Shown one piece after another: positions 23,429 to 35,544 of a DNA stretch of 64,000 nucleotides (its first letter is position 1; every line of letters begins with the position of its first letter). Origin of the DNA: Allodiplogaster sudhausi (lineage: Eukaryota > Nematoda > Chromadorea > Rhabditida > Diplogasteridae); the NCBI GenBank assembly GCA_945643635.1, contig CALZFC010000092.1:80001-144000 (forward strand). The letters run 5' to 3'. The notes beneath the pieces were generated by a model. It saw nothing but the letters and a program-made list of their open reading frames with translations. It was not told where the DNA came from and ran no database searches. The translations under genes and the position numbers were made by a program.

Positions 23429-25265
23429 ATAGAAAGGAAAAGACTGAACGAATTGGAGAGATATGAAATAACTGAGATAGTGAAGGGTGAAAGAAAGCCA
23501 GAAATAGATTCAGGGAGAGAGACAGAGTGACAGAGAAAAGGAGAGACAGAGCGAATGAGCTGGATGTAGCAGGGTCAAGTGGCCGTCTCATTCTTATTTT
23601 CTGCCTTCATTGTCATTGTCACGCTTCCAATTGTTGAAAAAAAAATGAAAGAAGAGAACAGAAATAAGCAGAGTAAATTGCCACAACCATCAGATGTTTC
23701 GTGGATGCAGAAACTGAGGGGGGGGGATAGAGAGAAATGGCAAGATAGAAAAGAAGAAAAAGAGAGGGTGGAGAGCTGAGATAATGAGAAAGAGTCAGAG
23801 GACGACAAGAAGTGAAAGAAAGACAGCGAGGGAGAGAGAGAGAGAGAGCATGAAAGAGAGAAAAGACAACACTGAACCAGGCATGCCCTTCCAATTTCCC
23901 CTGGGCATTTCCTGGCCAGTTGTGTTGTAAGAGATGCGACAAGACACAAAAGAGAATAGAATCTGACAGAGTAGCAGAGGGGCGATTTGTCTGCTGAATA
24001 CTCGCACTCAGATTATGAAGAAAGCATTTGCAAATTTCCTTGAGGACTTCAGGTTATCCACAGCAAGAATTAGGACATTTGATTAGGACAAACGGAGTTT
24101 TGACTGGGCCGGCTGCTAATGCAACTTTATTCGCGCAAGGTTAGGAAGTCTTGATAAGTGGCGGATAATAGGAGGGAGGAGAGAGATAAAGAGAGAGAAA
24201 AAGAGAGGGAAAGAGGAGAAGAAATCAAACCATTACGCAGCAGCAGAAAGCGACTGCCGGATGAGGCAGCGGATAAGAGAGAGGATGTGGATGAGTAAGC
24301 AGGGGAGGCAGGAGAAGAAGCCAGGGACTTGGAGGACAGCGAGGAAAGCATCTTAGCCACTGATCAGACTACTGTCTCCGGCCAGTACGGCTGTGCAGCT
24401 TCTCTCTACATCTTTCTCTCTCTCCACTGGAGAGAGATTCTCCTTCTCTCTCTCTTTCTCTCTCTCTCTTTCTCTCTCTCTCTTTCTCTCTCTGTCCTCT
24501 CTCTAAGCTTCCCTGTTCCTCCTCTTTGGCATCCTGTTCCAGTTCTTCTCGTCATATTGTTCAATTTCAGTCATTAGGACTCCTTGAAGCGTATCCTTGT
24601 TACTCTCATGGCACTCTCACAAGCTCTCTCTCTCTCTCCCTTTCTCTCTCTCTCTACTCTCTCCTTTACTCTCTACGTCTCTCTCTCTCGCGCTCTCTCC
24701 CTCCTTCTCCACCCCTCTTGCACACATCCTGACGAGAATGTTCACGCATGAGCACCAAGAAGCATCAGCAACTAAAAAGTACGCCAGCCCAGAAAGTGGT
24801 CGTTGCAGAAAGAAAAAAACCCGGTGATTCATCCAGTCACAGGAATATTAGCATAAGCAGATATTTCGCCACAAATATCCACGCTGGGTCCACGCTCTTT
24901 TTTCTCAATTCCCGTCATTTCGCCTTTCAATGGTTTTTATTGCCTGGCGCAAAGTTAGCTCTGTCTCATATTTCGCTCTCCGGATTTCTCAATCTCTCCA
25001 CTCTCTCTTCTCAGCCTCTCTCTCTCTCCCTCTCTCCCTCTCTCTATCCATCCCTCGCTTCTTTATCCCGCTTTGTTGACTATCGCTAGTCTATTGAGCA
25101 ACCAGTCAATCGACGCTGCTCAATGACAAGATTCGGATATCCAGTGGACGAGTCTATTATTCTTTTTCCCTTTTTCTCTGTCTCATCTGCCTAAGTTTTG
25201 TGCTCTCGTTCACGTCTTCTCTCTTTCTCTGGTTCTCCATCTCTCATTGGTCTCTCTTTCTCATC

Positions 25266-25312
<47 letters not shown>

Positions 25313-26722
25313 AATATGCATGCGCGTGCAATCTACCCAACAGTGAACCGGAATGGGCTTAGAGTGACCGGTGCCATCGGCAGGGGGTGCATACGCCACT
25401 GCCAATGATATAACAGGGAGGGCATCCTAATCAGTTGATAGTCACGGGTAATCAGCTACTTGAGGAAATGAGCGAGGATCAACGAGTCACTCTCTCCTTA
25501 TTTAGAAGGAAAAAGACCCTTCAAACAGCATTAGCAAATTATAGACAGGCTCAGCGATGAGTGGCAGGAAAGAAGAGTTGGGAAAAGTATTAGAAAGAAC
25601 AGAGAAGAGTATACGAGTTACGGAGGGGGGGGGGGGGGAGAGAGAAAGATAGAAATAAACTGACTGCTGTTCTTCTTGTCACTCCTGACGGTGTCCTTGA
25701 AGTACTCGATGCTCTGCTGCCGTGCAGTGTTCAGCATGCAAGAGAGAAGCCGAGAGCGACTCAGACTTCTGCGGGCAGCCGCGGGCCGGAGAACCACGAG
25801 GACTTGGAATCCTTGCTTGCCGCGGAGTCGCCAGAAGAGTCAGTGGCCAAGCTGGTGGTGGAGAGAGAGGGCGCCCGGCTGGCCGCGGCTGAAGATGCGG
25901 CCGCCTTGAGCAGCCGCACCGAGCCACGACTTCGGCCGCGATGGTTCTCGGAGGGAGGGGAGGGAGTGGTGGAGGGCGAGGAGGGCGAATGACTAGCATC
26001 CACCCACTCGACATTCACGACTGTCGGACGGGCGATGGCCAGCGGGGGCCGCTTGGCGGGCTGGAAGGGGGCGCCGGGCGGACGCCACACGGCCATTGGA
26101 CTCGGCGCCAGTTGGCGACGCTCTTGCACTTGCACGCGCCGCTGCGTCGCCGGCATCTCTGGACGCGGAGGGGCAAAGGACGGCTTCGGTGGCAGGGGAG
26201 GCGCCGCCGTGTTCAGCATCTTCTTCTGCTTTGCCGTGCCAAGAAGACTCACTTTCTCTGCTTCTCTCTTCTCTCTCTCTCTCTCTCTAAAAAGAGAAGA
26301 GGCAGAAGCTGGAAGAAGGAACGAGAAATGATCGTCTTCTCTCTTGGCCGCGTGTGAAATGCGAGAGGACACACGGGATGCGCGACGTGACCGAGTGGGA
26401 AGGAGGGAGAAAGAGGAAGCAAGAGGAAGCAAGAGGAAGAGAGAAAGAGAGAGAGAAAGTGAGACAGAAAGATAGAGAGAGATAGAGACAGAGAGATAGA
26501 GAGATAGAGAGATATAAAGATATAGAAAGAGAGTGAGAGAGTGATAGCGAGATAGAGAAACAGCAGAAGTCCCTTCTTCCCCTGGAGAAGAAATGGTATA
26601 AAGCGAGGTAAAGGCGCTCAGTACAGAAGTGGTCTCTCTCTCCAACCCCCTTCCCCGCCCTCTCTCTCTCTCTCTCCATCTCTCCACACCCATACAGAAG
26701 AACGGAGCATCACGAGGAGGCG

Positions 26723-26762
<40 letters not shown>

Positions 26763-28163
26763 CTCTGTTTCCTGTCTCACTCTCTCTTTGTTTCTCTTCC
26801 TTTCTTTTACTCTCCCATATTTTCCTTTCTATTTTCTATGCTGCCACTGTGCCTGGAGGCGGCCAGGAGGACAGGGCGGGGCAAGCCATCTTGATAAGAG
26901 GAAGAGGGAACAGAGAGAACGGGGAGAGAAAGAGACATAAAAGGGCGCGAAGAGAGGCCGGAAAAAGGGAAGCAGCTAGAGACTGTTGACAGACAATCAG
27001 AGAAGGAGACAAGTGCGGTAGAGAAATAATTAGTAATTATGAGGCGCACTTGACGCCAATCAAAAAAAAATTGCAAAAAAAAAAGAAAGAGAGCGCAGAG
27101 AAGTGAGCATCTTCCTCCTTCCACTGATTGTGAACACTTCAGTGTAGAAAGGAGAGGCACGGACTCCTCCCTACGCCCCTTATCGCAATCATACTCACAA
27201 ACAGGCAGAGAAAAGTTGGCTAGAGAGGGAAGGGATAAAGAGAGAGAACATTGAAAGACAAAGAGAGAGAAATATGAAGAGAGACAGATATAAATACAAT
27301 GAGAGAGCTAAAAAAGGCAATATAGAAGAAGAGTGTTTACGACAGCTAGAAATAGATAAATCGGTAGAGATGAGTAGACCGCTGATTCACTCAAGTGCTT
27401 ACGTTGGCAACTTGGCAGTTGAAGGATGGCTATGGAAGCGTCGCGCCGGTTGTGAAATAGCGACATGTGAGGAAGAAGACAATGAGGGAGAGAGAGAGAT
27501 GTGTCGACAGAGTAGAGAGAGACAGCGATAGGGGGAGAATGAGAGAGCGAGAATGGGAAGGCAGGAAGACGTCTCCCGTTGTCAGTACACAGGTATACCA
27601 GAGGACAGAGACATCTCCAGGTTAGCCTTCGAAACTATTTTTTCGCCTCATGCTCAGTCTGTGGTGACAGGAAGATATTTGACAACAAATACAACGGGCC
27701 GTTGCCTAGTTACAGAGAGGGAATTTCAAAGGAAGAAGACAAAGAGAAAAACACAGAAAGTTTGGAGAACGAAATCAGAGAAAGAGAAACTTCAGACGAA
27801 GAAGAAAATAGAGAAAAGATAATGAGAGTTAACTAGACTGTACGCAGGAATCGGGTCATTTTCTTGCGTTCTCCTTGAACTTTTCTAGCGCAAGAAAGGC
27901 TCCTGGGTTAAAAGGGTTTTATGCCCCTCGTCATTCCGTAAAAGAGGCCAAACCAATTGATATCAGAGTACTATCAAGGAAAACACTGATTCGTTCCACC
28001 AACTGACTGGAAGAGTTACGAATCTTCATGGAGAGTAGGGCTTTTATGTGTTCTACATTCAACTATGACACCCACATTCCAGAAATCGTGGTAAGATATC
28101 CTTTAATTGGATACGATTTTTACTTCTGACCTTTGTTCACTTCTCACCTTTTATCTCTCTCCC

Positions 28164-28214
<51 letters not shown>

Positions 28215-29979
28215 TTCTTTCAGTCAGTGAGAGGTAGGCTGAAAAAGAGATATGAACAAACTTGAACTTAAAATACTGGAAGTCCCAGATGTCTTTCTTT
28301 TTTAAAAATAATTATATACTATATGTAACTGCTGACAATTAGTAGAAGATGACGAGGAGTGCCGGCTGGAGACGGCGGAGTCGTCGACGGAGAGGGGAGG
28401 GGAGAGAGAGAAGAGACTGAGAGGGGGGCCGGAGTGGGGAGAGGCTGGCAAGGGATTCGAGACGCTCTCCTTCCGAGGAGATAGCAGAGAAGTCGCGATG
28501 GAGAAGCGACGAGTGGCCGGCTTCGCTTGTCTGACCACGGAATATGCCTTCCTTTTCGTGATTGTCGTGAGTTCGTTCATTATTAGAAGGACTTGTTCAT
28601 ATTTAATTTATTTATATAATCAAGCCCGACTTTTATGACCCACTTTAATATTATTTCTTTCTTATCGCTTGCAATTAGCTCAAACTCACTTGTTTGACTG
28701 ACGAAGGACTACTTGTGGAGGAGGTGAGGGAGTGGGCTCTGGCGAGAGCGGAGGAGCAGGATGTCTAACAATAAGCATTCATTATTTCAATTATTTGCAA
28801 TTTTTACATAGAAAATCAGATAACCGATATAAATTAATTTAAATTTTTTTAGTTCTACCTTCATTCTGCTGACTTCAAGCCCTAACCTGTTAAAAAGCCA
28901 AGCAAGTGAGCTTTTCCGCTCTACCGGCTGATGAGCTGATGATGACTGACTGGAATAAAGCTTTTTTATAAGAAAAAAAATAATAATAAGTAAATTATTT
29001 TCCATTTATACGAGCACAGAAGACGATCGCAGTTTTGCTCGAGAGTGGGTTCTGTTTAAAATTTCAGGCAACAAATTTGAGAAAATTAACAAAAATCCAG
29101 AAATCCCATTGTCTTGTGTAACTGTCATTTTTAAACTAAAATAGTTTAGATTAATATTTTTAATCAGATGTTCAATTACTCTGTATTCTAAAAGTTGCAA
29201 GGAACCTTCTGAGTTGAACAGTGGGAGAAGGAGAAGTGGCACCCCTCGGAGAAGGCTGAGTGGAAGGAGGAGGAGAGAGAAGAACTGAGTGAGACGAGGA
29301 ATCGAATACTGAAACCAAAGAACCGTTCATTATCCGAATCCTCAGCCTCTTTCTATGCTGTTATAAATAATTGCATGTTACCTGTCAGAACCTCCACTTT
29401 TCATACTTTATGTGATGCTCTCGCCATGTTCTTTTCAAACACATCGTCTTTATTTTATTTTTTTAAACAGAATAATAATTTTAAAACATCCTTTATAGTT
29501 TAAAATAATTGTTTCCCAGTTCCCCTGAACTTCTGCGCCGACTTCGCTTCGGCTATTCCAAAACATTTTCAGATATCTTGATTTGTGCAAATTTAATTTA
29601 TTTTCGTATTCCTACTGGACAATTATGACAATACGCTATCTTCATATTCATCTCACACTATTTTCCCGCTCTCTTTCTCTATTTCTCGCTCTCTTTCACT
29701 CCCTTTCTCTCTCTCTCTTTATACCCTTCATCTCTGATCACCTGGCATCTCTTCGTCATCATGAACTCTGCTCCATTTCTCGTCAAAAAGAGGGGCGACC
29801 ATGATGGCTCCAAGGGACTTTCTCCTCTGCGCGGCGAATCGTCGCATTCCCTCGAAGGGTAGACCGCGCGAGCCGACTTGGCAAGGAACGCGGCCAGAGG
29901 AGGAGGAGGACTCATCAGAGATCGACGGCAGACGGATTCGGACTGTCTTCGGCTCGGCCGGACGGTTTCGCAGGAGCAT
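20811..29979 (-). CDS. Ser/Pro-rich multi-exon protein, unrecognised
   Basis: Exons on the - strand that join in frame in two blocks. Block 1: 29,979-29,742 (MLLRNRPAEPKTVRIRLPSI), 29,308-29,206, 28,764-28,690 (PPLSPEPTPSPPPQVVLRQ) and 28,530 to about 28,320. Block 2: about 26,286-25,767, 25,716-25,683 (QSIEYFKDTVR), 24,359-24,231 (Ser-rich), 22,647-22,547, 22,103-22,016, 21,667-21,590 and 20,848-20,811, ending LFCSR. Phases match at every join within the blocks; the join between blocks is unresolved. Most of the product is disordered, with poly-Ser and Pro-rich segments (APPLPPKPSFAPPRP). The last four exons look folded (VHWSVKLIPVMESVPV; ELAGFTHINL; FVHNTHLTVKSG). They weakly recall strands of the C2-like domain of EEIG1/FAM102 proteins, which I treat only as a lead. 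It could be two genes. Confidence 0.45.
21373..21440. repeat. (GA)n arrays inside the Ser/Pro-rich gene region
   Basis: A perfect GA run of about 30 bp followed by a second shorter run, purine on the + strand and therefore CT on the presumed transcript strand. Confidence 0.9.
22880..22970. repeat. CT-rich array with TCTCTTCTACTC blocks
   Basis: Repeated blocks of TCTCTTCTACTCTCTCTC and CTGGTCTCTC alternate over about 90 bp on the + strand, giving an irregular minisatellite-like pattern. Confidence 0.8.
23352..23428. repeat. (GA)n with regular GAAAGAGA interruptions
   Basis: Three to four blocks of GA repeats separated by AAAG at a spacing of about 20 bp, a higher-order periodicity within a dinucleotide array. 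Confidence 0.9.
25268..25308. repeat. (CT)n microsatellite
   Basis: Perfect CT run of about 41 bp on the + strand. Confidence 0.95.
25625..25638. repeat. Poly(G) run
   Basis: Fourteen consecutive G on the + strand, joined directly to a short GA run. Confidence 0.95.
26637..26759. repeat. Clustered CT arrays
   Basis: Two CT arrays with a unique segment between them; the second, about 26,727-26,759, is perfect. They lie upstream (for - strand transcription) of the Pro-rich exon at 25.8-26.3 kb. Confidence 0.9.
26800..28160. other. No exon identified between the two exon blocks
   Basis: About 1.4 kb between the 28.3-28.5 kb exon and the 25.8-26.3 kb exon. It has GA-rich patches at 27.0-27.3 kb and 27.48-27.55 kb and a + strand Lys/Glu-rich frame at about 27.55-27.83 kb that I consider purine-driven. 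No splice-flanked frame was seen on the - strand. Confidence 0.4.
28170..28212. repeat. (CT)n microsatellite
   Basis: Perfect CT run of about 42 bp on the + strand. Confidence 0.95.
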
Positions 29980-30181
29980 ACTTTCAGGGGAGATCTCAGA
30001 CAGTTAGACAGTCCACGCGATGGAGAGAGCGAAAGAGAGAGAGAGAGAGAGAGAGAGTAGGAAATGAAGAGAACGCGGACACAACAGTTGAGATCACAAA
30101 ATGCCTGGTGGCTAAATCACAAGAAACAGTAAAATAGGAAGAAAGGAAACAATAAATTGATGAACATAGCCGATGCTTCGC

Positions 30182-30196
30182 GGGGGGGGGGGGGGG
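30182..30196. repeat. Poly(G) run
   Basis: Fifteen consecutive G on the + strand, the longest homopolymer of G in the window. Confidence 0.95.
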
Positions 30197-30385
30197 TGGC
30201 TAAGAAATGAAATCTATCTAGAATACATTGAAACAAGGATGGAGAGAGTCAGGAGCGGGGCGAGGTTCGGAGGTGGTGAGCAACGCCCACTCCCACTATT
30301 CCCTTGCAACAACTTCAGCCACACACATAGACCACCCCCTTCTACCACAGCATTGACTCATGCTGCCTACTGGAAGACAGCTGAT

Positions 30386-30386
<1 letters not shown>

Positions 30387-30424
<38 letters not shown>
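30387..30424. repeat. (GA)n microsatellite
   Basis: Perfect GA run of about 38 bp on the + strand, followed by a G-rich purine stretch to about 30,480. Confidence 0.95.
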
Positions 30425-30426
<2 letters not shown>

Positions 30427-31753
30427 GGAGAGAGAGGGGGGGAAGGAAAGAGAGGGAGAGACAGAAAGGGAGAAAAGGAGAATCATAGCAAGGGAGTCAG
30501 AGTGATGCCATCTGTTGAGAAGCTGCCAGAGAAGCAGGGAGAGATGGAGATGCAGAGAAAAAAAGAAGCGGTGAAGGTAAAGTTAACAGGAGGAAAAAAA
30601 TACGAAGTCGAGTAAAAAGTGACATGAAACGGGGAAAAATGTATATCGCAGCACGGAAAGAACGGATAAAAAGAGAAAGAACGGAACGCAGTTGTAGAAA
30701 CGAGCATGTTGGCAACGAGGAGAACATACCTTACGACAGGCTGAAAACAGAAATGATGGAATCAGCTTGGACAGATGGATGGAGGAGTACGCAAGGTTGA
30801 CATGATATGCTATGCAGTTGTAGACGAGTAAACGAGTTAACCAATCGAGATCGATAGGAGTTTGACCGCAACGGAGCAACGTGGGAGTGTTTGTGGACTT
30901 CTTCCCTCACTCGGAGAATACTGTCACAGCTTGGGAAACGGAACTGAAGGGGTGAGAAGGAGGAGGGATCATCCTAGTGCGGCAGAGAAAGGGAGAGGGC
31001 GAGAATGAGAAAACACAGAGAGCGAGAGAGAGAGAGATAGAGAGAGAGAGAGAAGGCCAGAGAATGAATTAAGATTTCGAAAACGAAAAGACGGAGGACA
31101 ACGAAAGCGAAGATGATACGCCAGATAGTGAAGGAGATTCACTAAATATACAATGAAGATGAAATAGAGTGGGAGAACGCATAAACTGACCGTCTGGGGT
31201 GAGAAAGAAATGGAGAACTCTCGAGTAGAATGAGGGATGGACAACACATGTATTATGAAGAGAATGAACAGAATACAGGGCGTGTCGAGGAATAAAAAGA
31301 GTCGCAAGGGAGAGAAAAAAAAAGAAGAAGGAAAGTGAGTACAACTGAAAGGGGAAGTGAGAGGACGAGAGTAAGAGATCACACTTCGGAAAGGGAGGGC
31401 GAACTCCTGCTTGAGGCTGATCGGCTCAATCTCTTCTAAGACTCTTCTTCATTCTTTTCAAGTAGCAGTTCCGGCCGCTCTGTCAATTCACTGGCCAGCC
31501 GTTCAAACAGCCAATACAGCTCCGGCGTTCCTTTCACTCACTCATTCTCTCTCTCACTCTATGTCACTCTCTCTCTCTCTCTCCCTTTTTTCTCTCCCGT
31601 CTTACTCCCCCGTCCCTCGATCTTTTGCTCTCATCTCAATCGCTTCTTTATTTCTTACAATATTTTCTCTCTTTCTCTACAACCGTCAACAAATCCTTAC
31701 CTTCCTCACTTAGATTGCACGATCTAAAACTTCTCGTTACCTTCCATCTCATG

Positions 31754-31792
<39 letters not shown>

Positions 31793-32652
31793 TTCATCTC
31801 TGACTCAACCTCGAGGGCAAGCAAACCCGCGGTCAACGGACTGGCACGCTATTCGTGTACTCACGGTAGGAAGAAGGCAGAGAGTGAAAGGAACCAGAGA
31901 GTGAGAGAGAAAGAAAGAGAAAGAAATAGTAAGAGACCGAAAGAGAGGAAAAGACGAAACGGGTAAAATATATCCCCTCCGTAAATATAAAGCAAGAGCT
32001 AAATGTGAGCGGTCAGCTAGGCAGACGTAGGGTTAAATACCAACCGACAACATAAAATAAAGGAAGTAATAATAGGATTAAGTCCTACAATTTCAGTAAG
32101 CAAAAAATATTTGTCAGTATCATGCCGGAAAAAGTGATTATATAGGCAAAAAAGAGCTGCGTGGCAGAAAACAGACAGATTAGGCAATGAGAATGAACGA
32201 GTTGAATGAGATCGAGAGTAAGAAGAGGAGAATGACGGATTCCTGCTGGGAGAGGACAAAAGAGGGAGAAGATACTAAGGAAGTTGAGGGGTAAAGGAGA
32301 CGTGTAAACGATCAGAGAGTGAGCATCTGGTTGAAAGCCCGCCCAAGGCTATTATGCAGCTTTCCTCAGGAAAACAGACATTGATAGGCTGCGGTCAGAC
32401 ATGGAGACAGATGTTGCTTCCCTCTTCTCAGTGGGAATGGCCACCACCTGACGGCGCCAATTAAACTCAATTCAGGACAGGGGAATTTTTTTGTCGTTTA
32501 GTACGATGACTGTAGCAGGGAAATGAGATGAAGTAGGTTGTATGTAGCTGACTATTGTCTTCAAGAAAAATGTATCAAAACATGTAAGAAAGGAGTAAAT
32601 GAAGTTAGTTCATGTTCAAAATAGACGGAAAACAAACAGGCAGAAGAAAGAG

Positions 32653-32658
<6 letters not shown>

Positions 32659-32703
<45 letters not shown>
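32659..32703. repeat. (GA)n microsatellite
   Basis: GA run of about 45 bp with one AAAG interruption near its 3' side. Confidence 0.95.
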
Positions 32704-33583
32704 TTGAGAAGTGGAAGAGGCAGAGTTAGAATGCTTGTGATAATCTGTGGCGAAGTAGATTAAAAATGGGATGCCAACGATGGTGAGTGACGAGAGATCA
32801 AGAGTGAAGAGAGCAGAAGAAGCAGAGAAGTCATGGAAATGCACAGAAATACCAAATAGCAGAAGGATAAGTAAACGAAAGAGTCGCTAGAGAAGAACAG
32901 CAGCAAAAATTGATATCATAAATAGTTGCATCTATCGCTTGGCTCAACCCTCTTTTCCCTCGACTTTTTCCCTTCCGATTACGTATGTACATATCATTCA
33001 CATCATATCAATGCATACTGCTTGATTCCTCCAGGGACTCTATGTCTTTATCTTATGACAAACGAGCGCGATTTTGATGTTATTGTGTAAATTCCCCAGC
33101 GAGTTTAGCCAATAGAGTATGCACTGATTGTGATAGGTAAACAAAGCGAAGGAATAGAGTAACTGATGAAGTGCAAGAGTATCAAGCCCGATTTTCTTTT
33201 ATATTCATGAACGATTCATGATTTACTTTACTTTACCTACTTTGCTCGGAAAAATAACTAGTCTTCGTCATAATGATTGGGACACTGGCTTACGAAAAAG
33301 TGGAATTCCTGTTCAGAAACAAATGAGTGAAGACAGCGAATCTTCTAAGAAGTCGATTCCACTGCGATGGTTCACTTCATTTTCATAAGGCAGATTATTG
33401 AAAGACGGAATACCTGGAGGTGAGGGAGGCGGAGAAGAGAAGGGCTGAGGCATCTTCTGATTTCAGGCAAGAAAGGAAGAGGAAGAACGACTGCCACGCG
33501 GACACAAGGCAAGAGGGAATGCCAGAACACGGATGAGACGATTTACGAGCAGAGGGACTAGAATGGGGTGAGACAGGGAGAGA

Positions 33584-33589
<6 letters not shown>

Positions 33590-33628
<39 letters not shown>
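33590..33628. repeat. (GA)n microsatellite
   Basis: Perfect GA run of about 39 bp on the + strand. Confidence 0.95.
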
Positions 33629-33631
<3 letters not shown>

Positions 33632-33806
33632 GAGTACAGGAGAAAGGGAAAGAGAGTACGAATGCTGTTAGAGCACGGTGACATGGTTATGGAAAGGTAT
33701 ACTGCAGCGGAGATAAACAGGTGCCAGCACAATGAGCATGACGGCATTTGTAGGTAAACACAGAACAGCAACATGCTATAATGGCAGTGAGAGAAGGAGA
33801 GAGAGA

Positions 33807-33841
33807 GAAGAAGAAGAAGAAGAAGAAGAAGAAGAAGAAGA
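33807..33841. repeat. (GAA)n trinucleotide array
   Basis: About eleven GAA/AAG units, directly following a short GA array. It is the only clear trinucleotide array in the window. Confidence 0.95.
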
Positions 33842-34840
33842 AAAGAGAGAAGGAGGAGAGAGGAGTTTTAATTGGATTCGACTCAGCATAAAGCCGGAAA
33901 TCAGCAATATTGCAGAGATATGGTAGAGAAGCAAAGATCGCCAGAAGTTCGTTTGAGCTCTCTCGTTGTTTATGTGAAAATGGAGACGGAACAGCGCGGA
34001 AGATGGCGGGGGGAGGCTTACTCACTCTCTCTCACTCTTTCTCTCTTACTATCTCTCACTCTCGCTCTCTCGCTCTCACTCTCTCTCTCTCACTTTCTCC
34101 CTCTCTGGCTCTCTTCCAATCAGTCTAATCATTGATTAGCAATATTAAAAGGTCGTTTCTTTTTTCTTATTCCACAAAAGTTTCCCCTTGTCTTCATTGC
34201 ACGCGAGAAGCATTGAAAGAGTGCAAGGAATGGCAGTCTCCTGGTTCCACCTCACAGTCACACTTCCAGAAAGTAGAATGTAAAATGATTCAGAGCAACA
34301 TCGAGAGCCGTATATTCTCCTTTACGAGCCTATTTAGGCACGAAACTAATTGTTAAATAAAATTATTTTCGTTCCTTTTTAAAGGACGTTATCGATTGCA
34401 TATAAAACATGGCGTCGATGGATTAGTGTTTGATTTATTACAAGAATTTTTTTATCCATTGAACCATTATTTTAAAATGACAAATAAAATGAAAAGCTAC
34501 CTGTTTTACAAGAAGACGGTTTTTACTGCGGAGTCGATGAGTACGTGACGTCTGCTAAAATATTAACTTGAAGTACATATATTTCATACATCCAGTTGCG
34601 AAAAGTATAAATTTTGAAGATGTATTACACGTTGGAGAACAAGAATGCGTTTGCATAAATTAACATGTACTTATGTATGTACATATATACATATCTGTCT
34701 ACCGAACGCAGAAGAAAGGCATCCTTATGTACAGAAAGCGAGCCCACACCAGGGGGGATGATATATTATAAACAATGAATACGCCGCAATCAAAGAGAAC
34801 AAGTTATGCTTATCGAATAACAGAAAAAAAGGAAGGGTGC

Positions 34841-34880
34841 GCAACTCTAATGACTAGGTCGCAACTCTAATGACTAGGTC
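34841..34880. repeat. Perfect 20-bp tandem duplication
   Basis: GCAACTCTAATGACTAGGTC occurs twice back to back with no mismatch. Confidence 0.95.
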
Positions 34881-35054
34881 GGTCGGCTTTCGTCGGGCCG
34901 CCCGCTATTCGGTGCTCGTCCCCTCCCTCACTCTTGGCTATCTTTCTGCTTGTCTCGACTCTCTTACATTCCCGGCCACTCTCACTGCCGGGCGACTCAG
35001 CACTCGCGTCTCCCTGCATCATGCAGTCCACTCTTTTGTTCACCGTTCTCTCTC

Positions 35055-35058
<4 letters not shown>

Positions 35059-35092
<34 letters not shown>
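35059..35092. repeat. (CT)n microsatellite
   Basis: Perfect CT run of about 34 bp on the + strand, about 450 bp upstream of the next + strand gene's first coding exon. Confidence 0.95.
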
Positions 35093-35099
<7 letters not shown>

Positions 35100-35544
35100 A
35101 CTCTCCTATTCTCTCTCTCTTCTGTCCACACTTTCTCTCCATCCTCTCGCTCTCCGTTCTCGGTAACTTCTCACGTCATTGATTGCAGAGGAATTCGTGC
35201 TTGTATCCTTGGCATAGCTATTGTGTCCTCCGATGGAAGGGCGAGCAGGGCGAGCCCGACTCGCACGTCAAATTAGAGTCTCGCGCCGAACGTTAGTTTA
35301 TATTTTGTTTTTGTTTTTGTTCTTGTTATTTATTTACCTATGTTCACCCACAATCCTTCATACTGCAGGGAAATTCTTATTTTTGTGCGCTTTAGTTTAG
35401 ATTTCTAGTGTTATTTTAAAAGGGTGCGCATTATGATGAAAAGACAGGTGAGAAACTGATATTAGCCTTGACAACTTGTAGAATTCCGGAAATTGCTTGT
35501 TTAGGAATTTGTTTTGGAAGGGGTGGTTTGCTTGTAGGGTTATC

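Larger units (their letters stand above)
30480..35400. other. Repeat-rich stretch with no convincing gene
   Basis: GA/CT arrays at 31.02, 31.57, 31.76, 32.66, 33.59 and 35.06 kb and a GAA array at 33.8 kb. The longer frames here are repeat products. One tiny possible start exon on the - strand (33,453-33,414, reading MPQPFSSPPPSPP then a GT donor) matches the composition of the Ser/Pro-rich gene downstream, but its phase does not join cleanly to the next exon. Confidence 0.5.

Noticed and set aside
25941..26357. Plus-strand Gly/Arg-rich frames opposite the Pro-rich exon
   Set aside because: Antisense shadows; the minus strand has the start Met, the donor and the protein-like composition.
27550..27836. 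Plus-strand Lys/Glu-rich frame at 27.55-27.84 kb
   Set aside because: Purine-rich composition explains it; no splice context or recognisable domain.
34870..35276. Frames over 34.87-35.28 kb as a possible first exon of the propeller gene
   Set aside because: The frames run into the CT array and no join to 35,545 was convincing; at most a 5' UTR exon.
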